Shown: positions 33,318 through 41,859 of the stretch, piece after piece | Numbering within the stretch: position 1 is the first letter of the stretch | Layout of the letters: each line of letters begins with the position of its first letter | NCBI RefSeq assembly: GCF_002836745.1 | Contig: NZ_PJAR01000040.1 | Span: 1 to 64,000, forward strand | Length of the DNA: 64,000 nt | Source of the DNA: Glaciecola sp. 33A | Lineage (GTDB): Bacteria > Pseudomonadota > Gammaproteobacteria > Enterobacterales > Alteromonadaceae | Reading direction: 5' to 3' | The notes under the pieces: generated by a model | The model's database searches: none | Seen by the model: only the letters and a program-made list of their open reading frames with translations | What the model was told of the DNA's origin: nothing | Made by a program: the position numbers and the translations under genes

Positions 33318-33638
33318 ATGCAACATTATTCAACTGAAACGAAAGAGTCGGCGCTAAAGAAGATGCGGCCGCCTAATAATATTTCTATTACAAAACTCTC
33401 ATTAGATATGGGGATCACCCAAGCAACCCTGTATTATTGGCGTAAACAAGCCAAAGATAAGGGGCAAGTTATGCCCGGTAATAGAAAAAACGCTGAACAA
33501 TGGTATTCAGCCAATAAGTTTGCAGCAGTGTTAGAAACGGCTACGCTAAACGAGGCAGAGTTAGCGCTTTATTGTCGTAAAAAGGGGCTGTTTGTTGAAC
33601 AAATAGCAGCATGCTGGGGGGAAGCCGAGGACGAATGA
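33318..33638 (+). CDS. IS3-family transposase OrfA
   Basis: The 106-residue DNA-binding subunit has a helix-turn-helix (ITKLSLDMGITQATLYYWRK) near residues 25-45. ATG 33318 has GGAG 5 bases upstream. Its stop overlaps the candidate OrfB start (ATGA at 33635), consistent with translational coupling of the two frames. Confidence 0.85.
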   Translation: MQHYSTETKESALKKMRPPNNISITKLSLDMGITQATLYYWRKQAKDKGQVMPGNRKNAEQWYSANKFAAVLETATLNEAELALYCRKKGLFVEQIAACWGEAEDE

Positions 33639-34687
33639 TCCTCGACGCAGATCGCTCACAAGCTGCGACATTAATTGATGAAGCGGTGTTAAGTGGTGCA
33701 GCGAAATATAAGGCTTGCGCAGAGCTGGGCATAACGATTAGAACGTATCAGCGTTGGATGGCTGCTGGCGTTATCAAAAGCGATGGAAGACCAGACTCAG
33801 TGCGGCCTATACCTAAGAACAAGTTGACGTTAACGGAGCGCAAACAACTAGTAGATACAATGAATAGCAAGGCATATAAAAGCTTACCCGCGAGCCAAAT
33901 GGTGGCGGCTTTACCCGATGAAGGCATTTATCTAGCGTCAGAATCCACATGTTACCGCGTGTTGCATGAAGAGAAGTTGCAGCATCGTCGTGGCCGTGGT
34001 CAAATTAACGACAGGAAGGTCGCTACGACGCATAGTGCTAGTGGCCCTAACCAATTGTGGAGTTGGGATATTACGTGGTTGCCAGCCCCTGCGAAAGGCG
34101 TTCACTTTTACTTATATTTAATCTTGGATGTGTTTAGTCGAAAAATGGTGGGTTGGGAAATACATGATGAAGAGTCTGCCGTTCACGCGGCAACACTTAT
34201 TAGGCGCACTCATTTACGTGAAGATATTAGAGATAAACCACTGATATTGCACTCAGATAACGGGAGTCCAATGAAAGGTGCTTCGATGCTAGAGACCTTA
34301 TATCAGTTGGGCATTGCAACATCGTTTAGTCGTCCAAGAGTAAGCAACGATAATGCTTATTCTGAGTCGATACTCAAAACGTGTAAATACAGACCTGATT
34401 ATCCATATAAAGGTTTTTTAAGCATCGCTGAGGCGCGTGATTGGGTGCTGAAATTTAGTCATTGATACAACGTTAATCATAAACATAGTGGATTGAAATT
34501 CGTAACTCCTCATCAACGTCACGCAGGTTTAGCCAAAGAAGTATTGGTAAAGAGAAAAGACGTATATCAAAAAGCTAAGGATAAAAATCCAGAGCGATGG
34601 AGTGGCCAAACCCGCAACTGGGAGCTGGTCGACAAAGTACACTTAAATCCTGCACGCGATAGGATTGAAATTGAAGGTGTAAAGTAG
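33635..34687 (+). pseudogene. IS3-family transposase OrfB with internal stop
   Basis: The DDE integrase is recognisable: Asp in WSWDITWLPA, Asp in LHSDNGSPMKG and Glu in SNDNAYSES. The frame stops at TGA 34463-34465 (FSH-stop-YNVNHKHSGLKF), then continues in the same frame to 34687 through the normal ending (FVTPHQRHAGL). IS3 relatives have Trp at this place, so TGG has become TGA. The core DDE residues precede the stop, but loss of about 75 C-terminal residues probably inactivates it. Confidence 0.88.
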
Positions 34688-34796
34688 GTTAATCGCGACA
34701 ACTAGTTTGACAAACACCGTTATGTATTTTATATTTATGGTTTTTGTTATTATAGTAGCGATTGAAAACTACTTTAGCAGTGTTATGGTTTCGGTA

Positions 34797-34956
34797 AGCG
34801 AGCATAAGGAGTTACTCCCTAGTGCGACAGTTGCAGGAAGTAATGACGCAGCAATATGCCGAGCAAACAATCGATGTGGAAGAAAACTACTATCGGCTGA
34901 AGCCGTTAGAGTTCTTTGAAACCGGTGGATTATCTTACTATAGCTGCTTGTCATAA
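34797..34956 (+). pseudogene. Short coding remnant after the IS
   Basis: A plus-strand frame of 52 codons ends at TAA 34954-34956 and reads [20 protein letters not shown] then [18 protein letters not shown]. It has no good start and begins just after a stop, 95 bases from the IS end. It looks like the 3' end of a lost gene, but I do not recognise it. Confidence 0.25.
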
Positions 34957-34996
34957 CTTATCGCTTAATAATCAATTTATCCATACCAGGTGCTCA

Positions 34997-36100
34997 ATGA
35001 CTATAAAGATAATCCCTATTATTGACCTACTATCTGCTGGCCAAGTGCCGCTGATTCCAGCGAACGCGGCTGCTCCTAGTGGCCAAACCTCAGATACACG
35101 CGGCAGGCTCTTGGGCGATCTACGCATTTCAGTAACCGACCGCTGTAACTTCCGTTGTACCTATTGTATGCCGAAGGAAGTCTTCGGGAATGATTACCAA
35201 TACCTGCCACGATCTGAACTTTTGAGTTTCGGGGAAATCACGCGCACGGCGCGGCTGTTCGTTGCACACGGTGTTACGAAAGTTCGTCTCACGGGAGGTG
35301 AGCCCCTGCTGCGTAAAAACCTCGAGGTGTTGGTCGAAATGCTGACCACCCTCAAAACGCAAGATGGGAAGCCACTTGATATAGCCCTTACTACGAACGC
35401 CACGTTATTACCCAAGAAGGCCAAAGCGCTCAAGGCTGCAGGCCTGAATCGAGTGACTGTCTCACTTGATTCTCTCGATGAGGTGACATTCCGGGCTATG
35501 AACGATGTTAATTTCCCCGTGGCTGATGTGTTAAAGGGTATCGACGCGGCACACGGCGCTGGCTTTACGTCCATTAAAATCAACATGGTTGTCAAGAAGG
35601 GTGTCAACGATAAAGATATCGTTGCCATGGCGCGGCATTTTAAAGGTAGCGGTCACATTGTACGCTTTATCGAATTCATGGACGTGGGTACCTCCAATGG
35701 CTGGTGTATGAACGATGTCGTTTCCTCAGCCGAGATTATACGCATGGTTAACGCAGAGATGCCGCTCATCGAATTACCATCCAACTACAGCGGTGAAGTC
35801 GCCCAGCGCTGGACTTATGCAGATGGAAGCGGCGAAATCGGCGTTATATCAAGCGTTACGCAAGCCTTCTGCTCTACCTGCACACGCGCCCGTGTTTCAA
35901 CTGATGGCAAGTTGTACACTTGCCTATTCGCGGAGTCAGGCCATGACTTACGCGCACTTATGCGTTCAGGTAAAAGCGATACGCAAATTACCAATGCTAT
36001 AGGGCTGATTTGGAACCAGCGAGAGGATCGGTATTCGGAACTTCGCACAGCAGAGACGACAAAACACAAAAAAGTTGAGATGTCTTATATCGGCGGTTGA
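34997..36100 (+). CDS. moaA: GTP 3',8-cyclase MoaA (molybdenum cofactor step 1)
   Basis: MoaA is a radical-SAM enzyme that turns GTP into the precursor of cyclic pyranopterin monophosphate. The 367-residue protein has the N-terminal SAM cluster motif [19 protein letters not shown], the C-terminal second cluster cysteines ([21 protein letters not shown], split around residue 320) and the essential C-terminal Gly-Gly. ATG 34997 has AGG 6 bases upstream; an earlier ATG at 34916 has no site. A 60-base sample at 35101-35160 holds 33 G/C against 17 at 36841-36900. No other moa gene is adjacent, which suggests it was acquired separately, possibly for the CO dehydrogenase. Confidence 0.93.
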   Translation: MTIKIIPIIDLLSAGQVPLIPANAAAPSGQTSDTRGRLLGDLRISVTDRCNFRCTYCMPKEVFGNDYQYLPRSELLSFGEITRTARLFVAHGVTKVRLTGGEPLLRKNLEVLVEMLTTLKTQDGKPLDIALTTNATLLPKKAKALKAAGLNRVTVSLDSLDEVTFRAMNDVNFPVADVLKGIDAAHGAGFTSIKINMVVKKGVNDKDIVAMARHFKGSGHIVRFIEFMDVGTSNGWCMNDVVSSAEIIRMVNAEMPLIELPSNYSGEVAQRWTYADGSGEIGVISSVTQAFCSTCTRARVSTDGKLYTCLFAESGHDLRALMRSGKSDTQITNAIGLIWNQREDRYSELRTAETTKHKKVEMSYIGG

Positions 36101-36640
36101 CAGTTTCAGCTGCACCCAATCTGCACTCTTACATAGGGGGCGGGTCTTATACCGACTATTAAGAATTCGACTTTTCAAACGACCCGTGCCAAAACCAGAC
36201 CTTGGTTTTTCTTGAAAGCAGCGTCTCAGTTCCCAAAGATGTAATACTACTCGTGATTAAGCAATACGATTCAAAAGGGTTAGTGAACCTTCAAAAAGAT
36301 GGAATTATTCTACAACGAGTTTGCGTACCTTTGATTTTTCTGACAATGCGTTTAGTTCTTCTTCGATAAGTTGCTGTTTTTCAACTACGTCTTGTAATGC
36401 AATTTATAATACTTCAAATCCGATGTCGCTCATTGTAATCGTAAATGTCTTGCTGTTATCAAGTACGTTAGTTTTTAGTGTAGAGCAGATTATTAAGCCT
36501 GACTATTGCAGGAGCAGGGCAAGGGAAAAGTCATAACATCACAGTTTTACTCGGCCAAAAATATTGTTCAATAGCGGAAAAGATAAAGGTCAAAAGTCCG
36601 CTCAATACACATACCTATTTTTTATCTTTTTCTAATAATT
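36101..36640. other. Non-coding/decayed stretch between moaA and the esterase remnant
   Basis: No intact gene is seen. A minus-strand remnant lies at 36305-36480 and is listed separately. The rest is AT-rich with no RNA signature that I recognise. Confidence 0.4.
36305..36510 (-). pseudogene. Decayed gene remnant with internal stop
   Basis: The minus strand reads NVLDNSKTFTITMSDIGFEV, then a TAA at 36414-36416, then IALQDVVEKQQLIEEELNAL and KSKVRKLVVE before a stop at 36305. The two halves share one frame and coil-like composition, so CAA to TAA is a plausible change. I do not recognise the family; it may be chance. Confidence 0.3.
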
Positions 36641-37138
36641 AGTGGTTGTAGCAGCAGCGATCCGTCACAAAATCCAACTGAAGCAACTAAACAACAGCCT
36701 AATCCTGCGGTTACGAGTACCGCAGAAGTTTACAAATTGGCGAACTTCTCTGTCGATTTAACTACCGATGTTAAATATGGCGAAGGTTTAAGTCACGCCT
36801 ATTGGAATACAGAGTCTTCGGATTCAAAAAATCTACTATTGGATATTTATAAACCAAATAATGAAGAACCTTTAAAACCAGCTGTTGTTTTTATTCATGG
36901 TAGAGACTTTATAGGTGGCGATAAGTCAATGGCCGCAGCTTTTGATACGCTTACATATTTTGCGGAGCGCGGTTTTATCGGCATCTCCATCAACTATCGA
37001 CTACTAAGGGATTACGGAACATTACCGGACACTTTGCTCAATGCAATTGACGCTATACTAAATTTATCGGAAAGTTCACGCGACCAAGTGAAGGCTATAT
37101 ACCCTGCAATTCGAGACGCCAAAGGTGCTATTCGTTAA
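36641..37138 (+). pseudogene. Truncated alpha/beta-hydrolase (esterase) lipoprotein
   Basis: The frame contains a lipobox (LIISGC, Cys at 36647-36649), a Gln/Pro/Thr-rich linker, then an esterase start with LLLDIYKPN, VVFIHGRDFIGGDKS (oxyanion His-Gly) and ISINYRLL, and stops after IRDAKGAIR. Full family members continue with the catalytic Ser in a GGSAGG-type motif, which is missing. No standard start codon precedes the lipobox before an in-frame TAA. The gene is therefore broken at both ends; a start at TTG 36737 would give only 133 residues. Confidence 0.7.
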
Positions 37139-37213
37139 TTAACAAGACACCCATCGTAATAAATCGCAAAACTATTTTTTTGGCTACTCGTTATCATGGG
37201 TGTCTTGTTAATT
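37137..37213. repeat. 18-bp perfect inverted repeat, 41-base loop
   Basis: AATTAACAAGACACCCAT (37137-37154) is exactly complementary to 37196-37213. The esterase remnant on the plus strand and a 53-codon frame on the minus strand both end with TAA at or in the arms. It may be a bidirectional terminator, a miniature element or a recombination site; no T tract or target duplication decides this. Confidence 0.6.
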
Positions 37214-37824
37214 GTCTCTTTTTTGTACAGAATTGATTTTCCAACCATGATATTCTTCCATATCTATTCTATATACTGACTTCACTTGCGTTGTACTAGG
37301 AAGCGTAGCCATAATATGAGAAAGGCGATCATTTTTTCTTGTTAGATGCATGAGTGGATGAGTTTGCATCTTTAAAAAACTCTATAGCCATTATTTTATA
37401 CTTAATTTTTTACTGGTTGAAACAGTAAATTCGTGTAGACAAAATCGATCATAGAAGCGACCTCAGAGCTTGAAGAAATGACTTTCTTCGCGTCCTCAAT
37501 ACTTTTTGGATATGTCTCTATGCTGTTTAACATTTCTTTCCTTTCAGGTTCAGAAAGAGGATTACCTTGATGCGTAAGTTTTGGATTTAAAACTTTGTCT
37601 TTAGCTGTAGAAAGTGAATTAGTCATGGAAGTTATAAAGTGTTGTGGTTGAATTAGCAGGACGCTTCAATAAAGGATACATTTCAACTCTGAAGCGTCAA
37701 AATGTCTAAACGTACAAATAAAAATTACCTAAATGATGTTAAGCAAACAGCAATGTCGCTGTCTATCCTATCGCGTTGAAAATGGTGGTTAGCTCCGTAC
37801 TCAAGGCGTATTGACAGCGTGATA
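37214..37824. other. Accessory stretch with small uncertain frames
   Basis: On the minus strand a 53-codon frame (ATG 37369 to TAA 37208) reads MQTHPLMHLTRKNDRLSHIM and ends in the inverted repeat. A second one (37402-37626) is listed as a gene candidate. A 9-bp inverted repeat GACGCTTCA / TGAAGCGTC occurs at 37650-37698. Nothing else is recognised. Confidence 0.35.
37402..37626 (-). CDS. Small hypothetical protein
   Basis: This 74-residue frame has a balanced polar composition (NPLSEPERKEMLNSIETYPK, SSSSEVASMIDFVYTNLLF) that looks more like protein than chance, but there is no clear ribosome site before the ATG. No homologous family is recognised. It sits alone in the decayed region, so it may be a cargo gene or a fragment. 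Confidence 0.3.
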   Translation of the reverse strand: MTNSLSTAKDKVLNPKLTHQGNPLSEPERKEMLNSIETYPKSIEDAKKVISSSSEVASMIDFVYTNLLFQPVKN

Positions 37825-38409
37825 TTAAATGATCTCCGGGATCTGCCTGATATGCGAAATTTGTAACACAAACCTGCCTGGATTTTTGTCAGCCAACATA
37901 AAGCCCATTTGCGCAATATCTGAAAAATTTAATGCTGGTGCGCCGCGCACAAGACGCCCTCTGAATTGAGCTGTAAAGTCGTTAATATTGAACTGTATGC
38001 TTTGAATCTGGTCTTTTTTGGTAGTGAAGTTAGCTACATAAGCTACCCCATCTGCATTGCGGTTAGTGCGCAGCCTAAACTGATAGCTTCGTCCATCACC
38101 GAGCATTTTTATTTCGAAGGTCTCACTGCTGTTCCAATTTAAGGGCTCATATATTCGGCGGGTTGAGGCAAAGCCACCATTATTTTGCAATGATAAATCG
38201 CCGGAGAAAATCAGCATGTCTTTTTCAATGCCTAAACCTGCTCTTGAGCGACCACCCATAACAGTATCGTTAACGATGACCCAATTTTGGGCTTCTTTAG
38301 GATTAGTAAAATCTATACGCTTTTCCATTGTGTTGTTTTGAATACCCCATGAGCAGAAAGCAAGTAAACTAATACCCAGTGTCAACATTGATTTAGTTAT
38401 TAAACGCAT
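37825..38409 (-). CDS. CIA30-family protein, exported
   Basis: The 194-residue protein begins with a signal-peptide-like segment (MLTLGISLLAFCSWG). The rest is a galactose-binding-like CIA30 domain with WVIVNDTVMGGRSRAG, LSLQNNGGFASTRR, YQFRLRTNRNADGVAYVANF and a C-terminal GFMLADKNPGRFVLQI. The family is named after a mitochondrial complex I assembly factor; the bacterial role is unknown. It appears intact and stands alone between remnants. Confidence 0.85.
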   Translation of the reverse strand: MRLITKSMLTLGISLLAFCSWGIQNNTMEKRIDFTNPKEAQNWVIVNDTVMGGRSRAGLGIEKDMLIFSGDLSLQNNGGFASTRRIYEPLNWNSSETFEIKMLGDGRSYQFRLRTNRNADGVAYVANFTTKKDQIQSIQFNINDFTAQFRGRLVRGAPALNFSDIAQMGFMLADKNPGRFVLQISHIRQIPEII

Positions 38410-38680
38410 TTCATTTACCTTGATTTAGCACCAATACTTTGACATTAATATGCAAATAACAAGTAAAATGATCAATAAAGAAAATATGTTTGGTGAAACA
38501 GGTATTTCGTTGTTAGCTGACAATTGTTCAGTGTTGTCGTATATGATAGCGTTTAATCCGTTAACTTAATGCCGTTTACAAAAAGTTCGCTAGCTAGTAT
38601 TAATATAATAACATACCAATTTGCTACAATTTCTATAACAGAGAGCGACGCAATCGCTTGATTTGAAGTCAGGATAGCAT

Positions 38681-39080
38681 ATGTATTTTGAAGATTATCA
38701 ACCGGGTCAAACGTCAGATTTTGGCGCTTATCAGGTAACTGAAACTGAGATAAAAGACTTTGCCAGTAAATATGATCCCCAGTTCTTTCATTTAGACAAT
38801 GAGGCGGCTAAAAAATCGCTGTTCGGTGGTTTATGTGCCAGTGGATGGCATACTGCAGCGATGTTCATGCGCATGTTAGTTGACAAATTGGGGGAGGAAC
38901 ATGGGTCACTCGGTTCACCTGGTATTGATAATCTCAAGTGGTTAAAAACGGTATATTCTGAGTGTCAGAGTGTGTGTTAAGCAATGCAGATTGTCACAGA
39001 GTAAACCAGGCGTTGGTTTAATTTGCGTGAGTTATGAGATTGTAAATCAAGATGACATCACCGTGATGACACTAGACTAA
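38681..39080 (+). pseudogene. MaoC-like dehydratase, frameshifted
   Basis: Residues 1-93 read as a hot-dog fold MaoC protein (YFEDYQPGQTSDFG, FASKYDPQFFHLD, LFGGLCASGWHTAAMFMRML, NLKWLKTVY), then the frame stops at 38980. The continuation is in another frame: LSVRVCVKQCRLSQSKPGVG and CVSYEIVNQDDITVMTLD to TAA 39078. The expected Pro/Ser-Gly-Asp-Thr between VY and LSV is missing, which fits a deletion of about 11 bases near 38953. The enzyme would hydrate enoyl-CoA type substrates if intact. Confidence 0.85.
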
Positions 39081-39146
39081 AATGCCTTTTTTAGGTGTAG
39101 AAAAAACTAGGCAAATTGTAAATTTATTTAATACAGGACACTATTA

Positions 39147-40382
39147 ATGTCAGTTTCGTGTGACCAACCAGGTCTAATGTCAATAGAAGTAGCTAAAGCC
39201 CAAATTTCACAATTAGTAAATAGTGTAACTCAAACAGAGCAGATTCAACTTGAACGAGCTTTAGGTAGAGTGTTAGCAGAAGATATTTACTCTACAATTG
39301 ACGTCCCCGGTTATGACAATTCTGCAATGGATGGATACGCTTTTAGGTTGCAAGACCTAATAGAGTTATCCACATTAACGGTGGTTGGAAAAAGCTTTGC
39401 TGGCAGTCCATATCTCAAACACCTTAGCGAGGGCGAATGCGTGCGCATCATGACGGGGGCCGCAGTGCCTAGTGGCGCTGATACCATAATGATGCAAGAA
39501 AACGCAATTGCCAAAGGTGACCAAGTCTCGTTTACTAAGATCCCTAAAAAAGGAAATGACCTTAGATTGGCGGGTGAAAATATTAAGAAGAATAGTTTAG
39601 TATCCATTATCGGTAAAAAGTTAACCGCGTCTGATATTGGCCTATTATCTTCGTTAGGGTGTGATTTGGTCCGAGTTTATAGGAAGCTTAAAGTCGCTGT
39701 ATTTTCCACCGGCGACGAATTAATGCGAGCTGGCGATGATTATCAAGCACATAAGATATATGACGGCAATCGTCCTGCTATTATCGCACTACTGACAAAA
39801 ATGCATTGTGAAATAATCGATTTCGGGATAGTGGCCGATGACAAAGATGAATTACGAAAAATTGTTCTGCAAGCCGATGTTCAAGCCGATTGTGTGATCA
39901 CGTCCGGTGGTGTTTCGGTAGGAGAAGCTGACTTTGTTAAAGACATATTAGCTGAACTTGGACAAGTAGATTTTTGGAAAATTGCGATCAAACCTGGGAA
40001 ACCGCTCGCTTTTGGTCGTTTACCAAACAGCATATTTTTTGGATTACCCGGCAATCCAGTATCAGCTTTCGTCACATTTAATCAAATAGCGACTGACGCA
40101 TTAAAACAAATGGCGGGTGAAACAGTCAGTTTAGCTCATATATTACCTGCAGTTAGTGTTGGGGAACTCAAAAAACAGCCTGGCAGGACAGACTATCAAA
40201 GAGGAAAATGTTACATCAATAAATCTGGTCAATTAGCAGTAGAGTCTACAGGGGCGCAAGGTTCTGGTGTATTTTCAAGCTTCGCAAACAGCAATTGCTA
40301 TATTGTCCTAGAAACAGACCGAGGCCATGTTCAAGCGGGTGAAACGGTGCAAATTCAACTTTTTGACTTCACTCTACTCTGA
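39147..40382 (+). CDS. moeA: Molybdopterin molybdenumtransferase MoeA
   Basis: MoeA inserts molybdate into adenylylated molybdopterin. The 411-residue protein has the N-terminal domain with VPGYDNSAMDGYAFR, MTGAAVPSGADTIMMQEN, the MoCF-binding domain with VFSTGDEL, YDGNRPAI, SGGVSVGEADFVKD and GLPGNPVSAFVTF, and a C-terminal beta domain. Length equals the E. coli enzyme. It stands 66 bases after the maoC remnant and upstream of the CO dehydrogenase cluster, so with moaA it may serve that molybdoenzyme. Confidence 0.95.
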   Translation: MSVSCDQPGLMSIEVAKAQISQLVNSVTQTEQIQLERALGRVLAEDIYSTIDVPGYDNSAMDGYAFRLQDLIELSTLTVVGKSFAGSPYLKHLSEGECVRIMTGAAVPSGADTIMMQENAIAKGDQVSFTKIPKKGNDLRLAGENIKKNSLVSIIGKKLTASDIGLLSSLGCDLVRVYRKLKVAVFSTGDELMRAGDDYQAHKIYDGNRPAIIALLTKMHCEIIDFGIVADDKDELRKIVLQADVQADCVITSGGVSVGEADFVKDILAELGQVDFWKIAIKPGKPLAFGRLPNSIFFGLPGNPVSAFVTFNQIATDALKQMAGETVSLAHILPAVSVGELKKQPGRTDYQRGKCYINKSGQLAVESTGAQGSGVFSSFANSNCYIVLETDRGHVQAGETVQIQLFDFTLL

Positions 40383-40396
40383 TGCAAAAAATGCAA

Positions 40397-40420
40397 ATAA
40401 GGTAAGAAAACTTACCTTAT
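40397..40420 (+). terminator. Hairpin after moeA
   Basis: A perfect 10-bp stem ATAAGGTAAG / CTTACCTTAT with AAAA loop begins 15 bases after the moeA stop. A T tract is missing, so it may terminate weakly or only stabilise the mRNA. Confidence 0.45.
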
Positions 40421-40731
40421 AGCTAACCCTTATGAAAACCACGCAGGTCCCACTTGCCTTGATGTTGATGCTAGTTAACATCAAAACTGTACATTCAGCT
40501 TTACACGAATGATTGTTAACTTTACCTGTCTAGTAATCTCCGTTCACGCGGGCACTTCTTTACCAACCTTTGCAATAGACCAATAAAGTCAAGTTACACA
40601 GTTCCTAAAGCACAGAAATCAACTTAATTGTGTTCGACATTCACTCTCTGTGTTCCGTCTAAAAGACCACTGCTAAACATCATATTTCGCATCAATAGGA
40701 AATTTTTTGTAACCTTGTTTGTGTTATCCCG

Positions 40732-40760
40732 TTGACTATATTAATAATTTTTTCTTATAC
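40732..40760 (+). promoter_or_regulatory. Sigma-70 promoter for ompW
   Basis: TTGACT (40732-40737) and TTATAC (40755-40760) are separated by exactly 17 bases and followed by an AT-rich leader about 90 bases long before the ompW ATG. This is the best sigma-70 match seen in the window by eye. Confidence 0.65.
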
Positions 40761-40852
40761 TCGAGCTCGGTTATTAACAAAATATTAACGTTTAGTATTT
40801 TGGATGTGTAACTTCATTATGATGGTCACCATTTACTTAGGGAACACAACAT

Positions 40853-41572
40853 ATGAAAAAATCAATACCAATACTATCCGCTGCAACTGCTCTTTTTGGT
40901 GCTACCGCACTTTTTAGCGCTACCGCCTTGTTTAGCCCTAACGCAAAAGCTCATGAAAAAGGCGATATGCTCGTTCGCATCGGTTTAACGACGGTTGCAC
41001 CAGACGAATCGAGCTCCAATATTTTTGTTGGCGGTGGTGACTTGGGATTTGCTTTAAACGTTGATAACAATACGCAAGTGGGGCTTAATTTTGCTTATTT
41101 TGTTACCGATAAATGGAATATAGAAGTGCTCGCGGCAACGCCTTTCACGCACGATGTTAATGTCAACACCAACCCATTAGGTTTAGCCCAACTTGGCGAG
41201 GTCACGCATTTGCCGCCTACGGTTACGGCAAACTACTTCTTTGCTGATAGCGGCGCTGCGTTTCAACCCTACGTTGGTGTTGGTCTAAATTACACAATCT
41301 TTTTTGATGAAAAATTTACCGCTGCTAATAAATCACTTGGTTTTAGCGATTTAGATTTAGACGCCTCTTTTGGTATTTCTGCGCAAGTCGGCTTTGATTA
41401 CATGATTGATAACGAATGGTTTGTTAATGCCTCCGTTCGTTACATTGACATTAGTACGGACGCTAACTTTACTCTAGATAATGTGACTTTAGGTGCAGAT
41501 AATGCCGCGGGTAATGTCACTGTAGACATCGATCCTTGGGTTTACACGGTATCTGTAGGATATAAATTTTAG
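40853..41572 (+). CDS. ompW: OmpW-family outer membrane protein
   Basis: OmpW proteins are eight-stranded outer-membrane barrels with a hydrophobic channel for small molecules. The 239-residue product has a signal peptide ending near NAKA, MLVRIGLTTVAPDESSS, WNIEVLAATPFTHDV, LPPTVTANYFF, YVGVGLNYTIFF and the C-terminal aromatic residue in VSVGYKF used by the barrel assembly machine. The signal peptide holds three copies of ATALF(G/S) at residues 11-28. It has its own promoter and terminator. Confidence 0.93.
   Translation: MKKSIPILSAATALFGATALFSATALFSPNAKAHEKGDMLVRIGLTTVAPDESSSNIFVGGGDLGFALNVDNNTQVGLNFAYFVTDKWNIEVLAATPFTHDVNVNTNPLGLAQLGEVTHLPPTVTANYFFADSGAAFQPYVGVGLNYTIFFDEKFTAANKSLGFSDLDLDASFGISAQVGFDYMIDNEWFVNASVRYIDISTDANFTLDNVTLGADNAAGNVTVDIDPWVYTVSVGYKF
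40883..40936 (+). repeat. 18-bp tandem triplication in the ompW signal peptide
   Basis: Three consecutive 18-base units encode ATALFG, ATALFS and ATALFS. They lengthen the hydrophobic core of the signal peptide while keeping frame. Confidence 0.75.
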
Positions 41573-41614
41573 ACGGCTGTTGATAATAAATTAAGCTGGG
41601 GAATCGTTCGCTAG

Positions 41615-41636
41615 AAAGCACTTTGAGTGCTTATTT
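41615..41636 (+). terminator. Terminator of ompW
   Basis: AAGCACT / AGTGCTT form a 7-bp stem with TTG loop, followed by ATTTTATG, 43 bases after the ompW stop. Confidence 0.55.
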
Positions 41637-41765
41637 TATGAATAATGATTCTCTCGTAAATAAAGAGAAACGTTTTCTCTTAAATAAGACGCCTTTTCTC
41701 GAATGTTAAAATTAAGTTATTAATAATTAAGTTTTTATTAACAATTTAGGTTTTTTTTTAACAAT

Positions 41766-41793
41766 TTGTGTTTTACTCTAAAAAGCATATAAA
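41766..41793 (+). promoter_or_regulatory. Weak candidate promoter of the cox cluster
   Basis: TTGTGT (41766) and TATAAA (41788) have a 16-base spacer in a very AT-rich stretch 67 bases before coxM. Upstream, an 8-bp inverted repeat AAGAGAAA / TTTCTCTT (41663-41681) and recurring TTTTCTC could be an operator. Both calls are tentative. Confidence 0.3.
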
Positions 41794-41859
41794 AATAAAA
41801 AATAAAGGTTCACGTTTTGACTCCTTCGATTAATAGCAACTCAACAATGTGAGGTCTAC

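Larger units (their letters stand above)
33266..34700 (+). mobile_element. IS3-family insertion sequence
   Basis: The 1435-bp element starts TGTCGCGTTTAAAATTTAAC and ends, read from the other strand, TGTCGCGATTAACC, giving short terminal inverted repeats with the TG...CA ends of the IS3 family. It encodes OrfA and OrfB. Flanking bases (ACC left, ACT right) do not form a clear target duplication, which suggests later rearrangement or deletion next to the IS. Confidence 0.85.
40383..40852. other. Intergenic region moeA / ompW
   Basis: This 470-base gap holds the moeA hairpin and the ompW promoter, listed separately. No molybdenum-cofactor riboswitch pattern or other RNA is recognised. Confidence 0.45.

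Noticed and set aside
34707-34919. 70-residue plus-strand protein after the IS
   Set aside because: It opens with a hydrophobic run without a ribosome site, and another frame in the same stretch looks more like a gene end.
37137-37213. Integron attC site
   Set aside because: Arms start with TTAACAA and end TTGTTAA as in some attC sites, but the stem is perfectly paired with no extrahelical bases, there is no integron integrase of the IntI type and no cassette array.
41597-41614. Sigma-54 promoter before coxM
   Set aside because: GG and GC are 10 bases apart, but the rest of the match (GGGGA, TCGC) is poor and it lies just behind ompW, about 250 bases from coxM.
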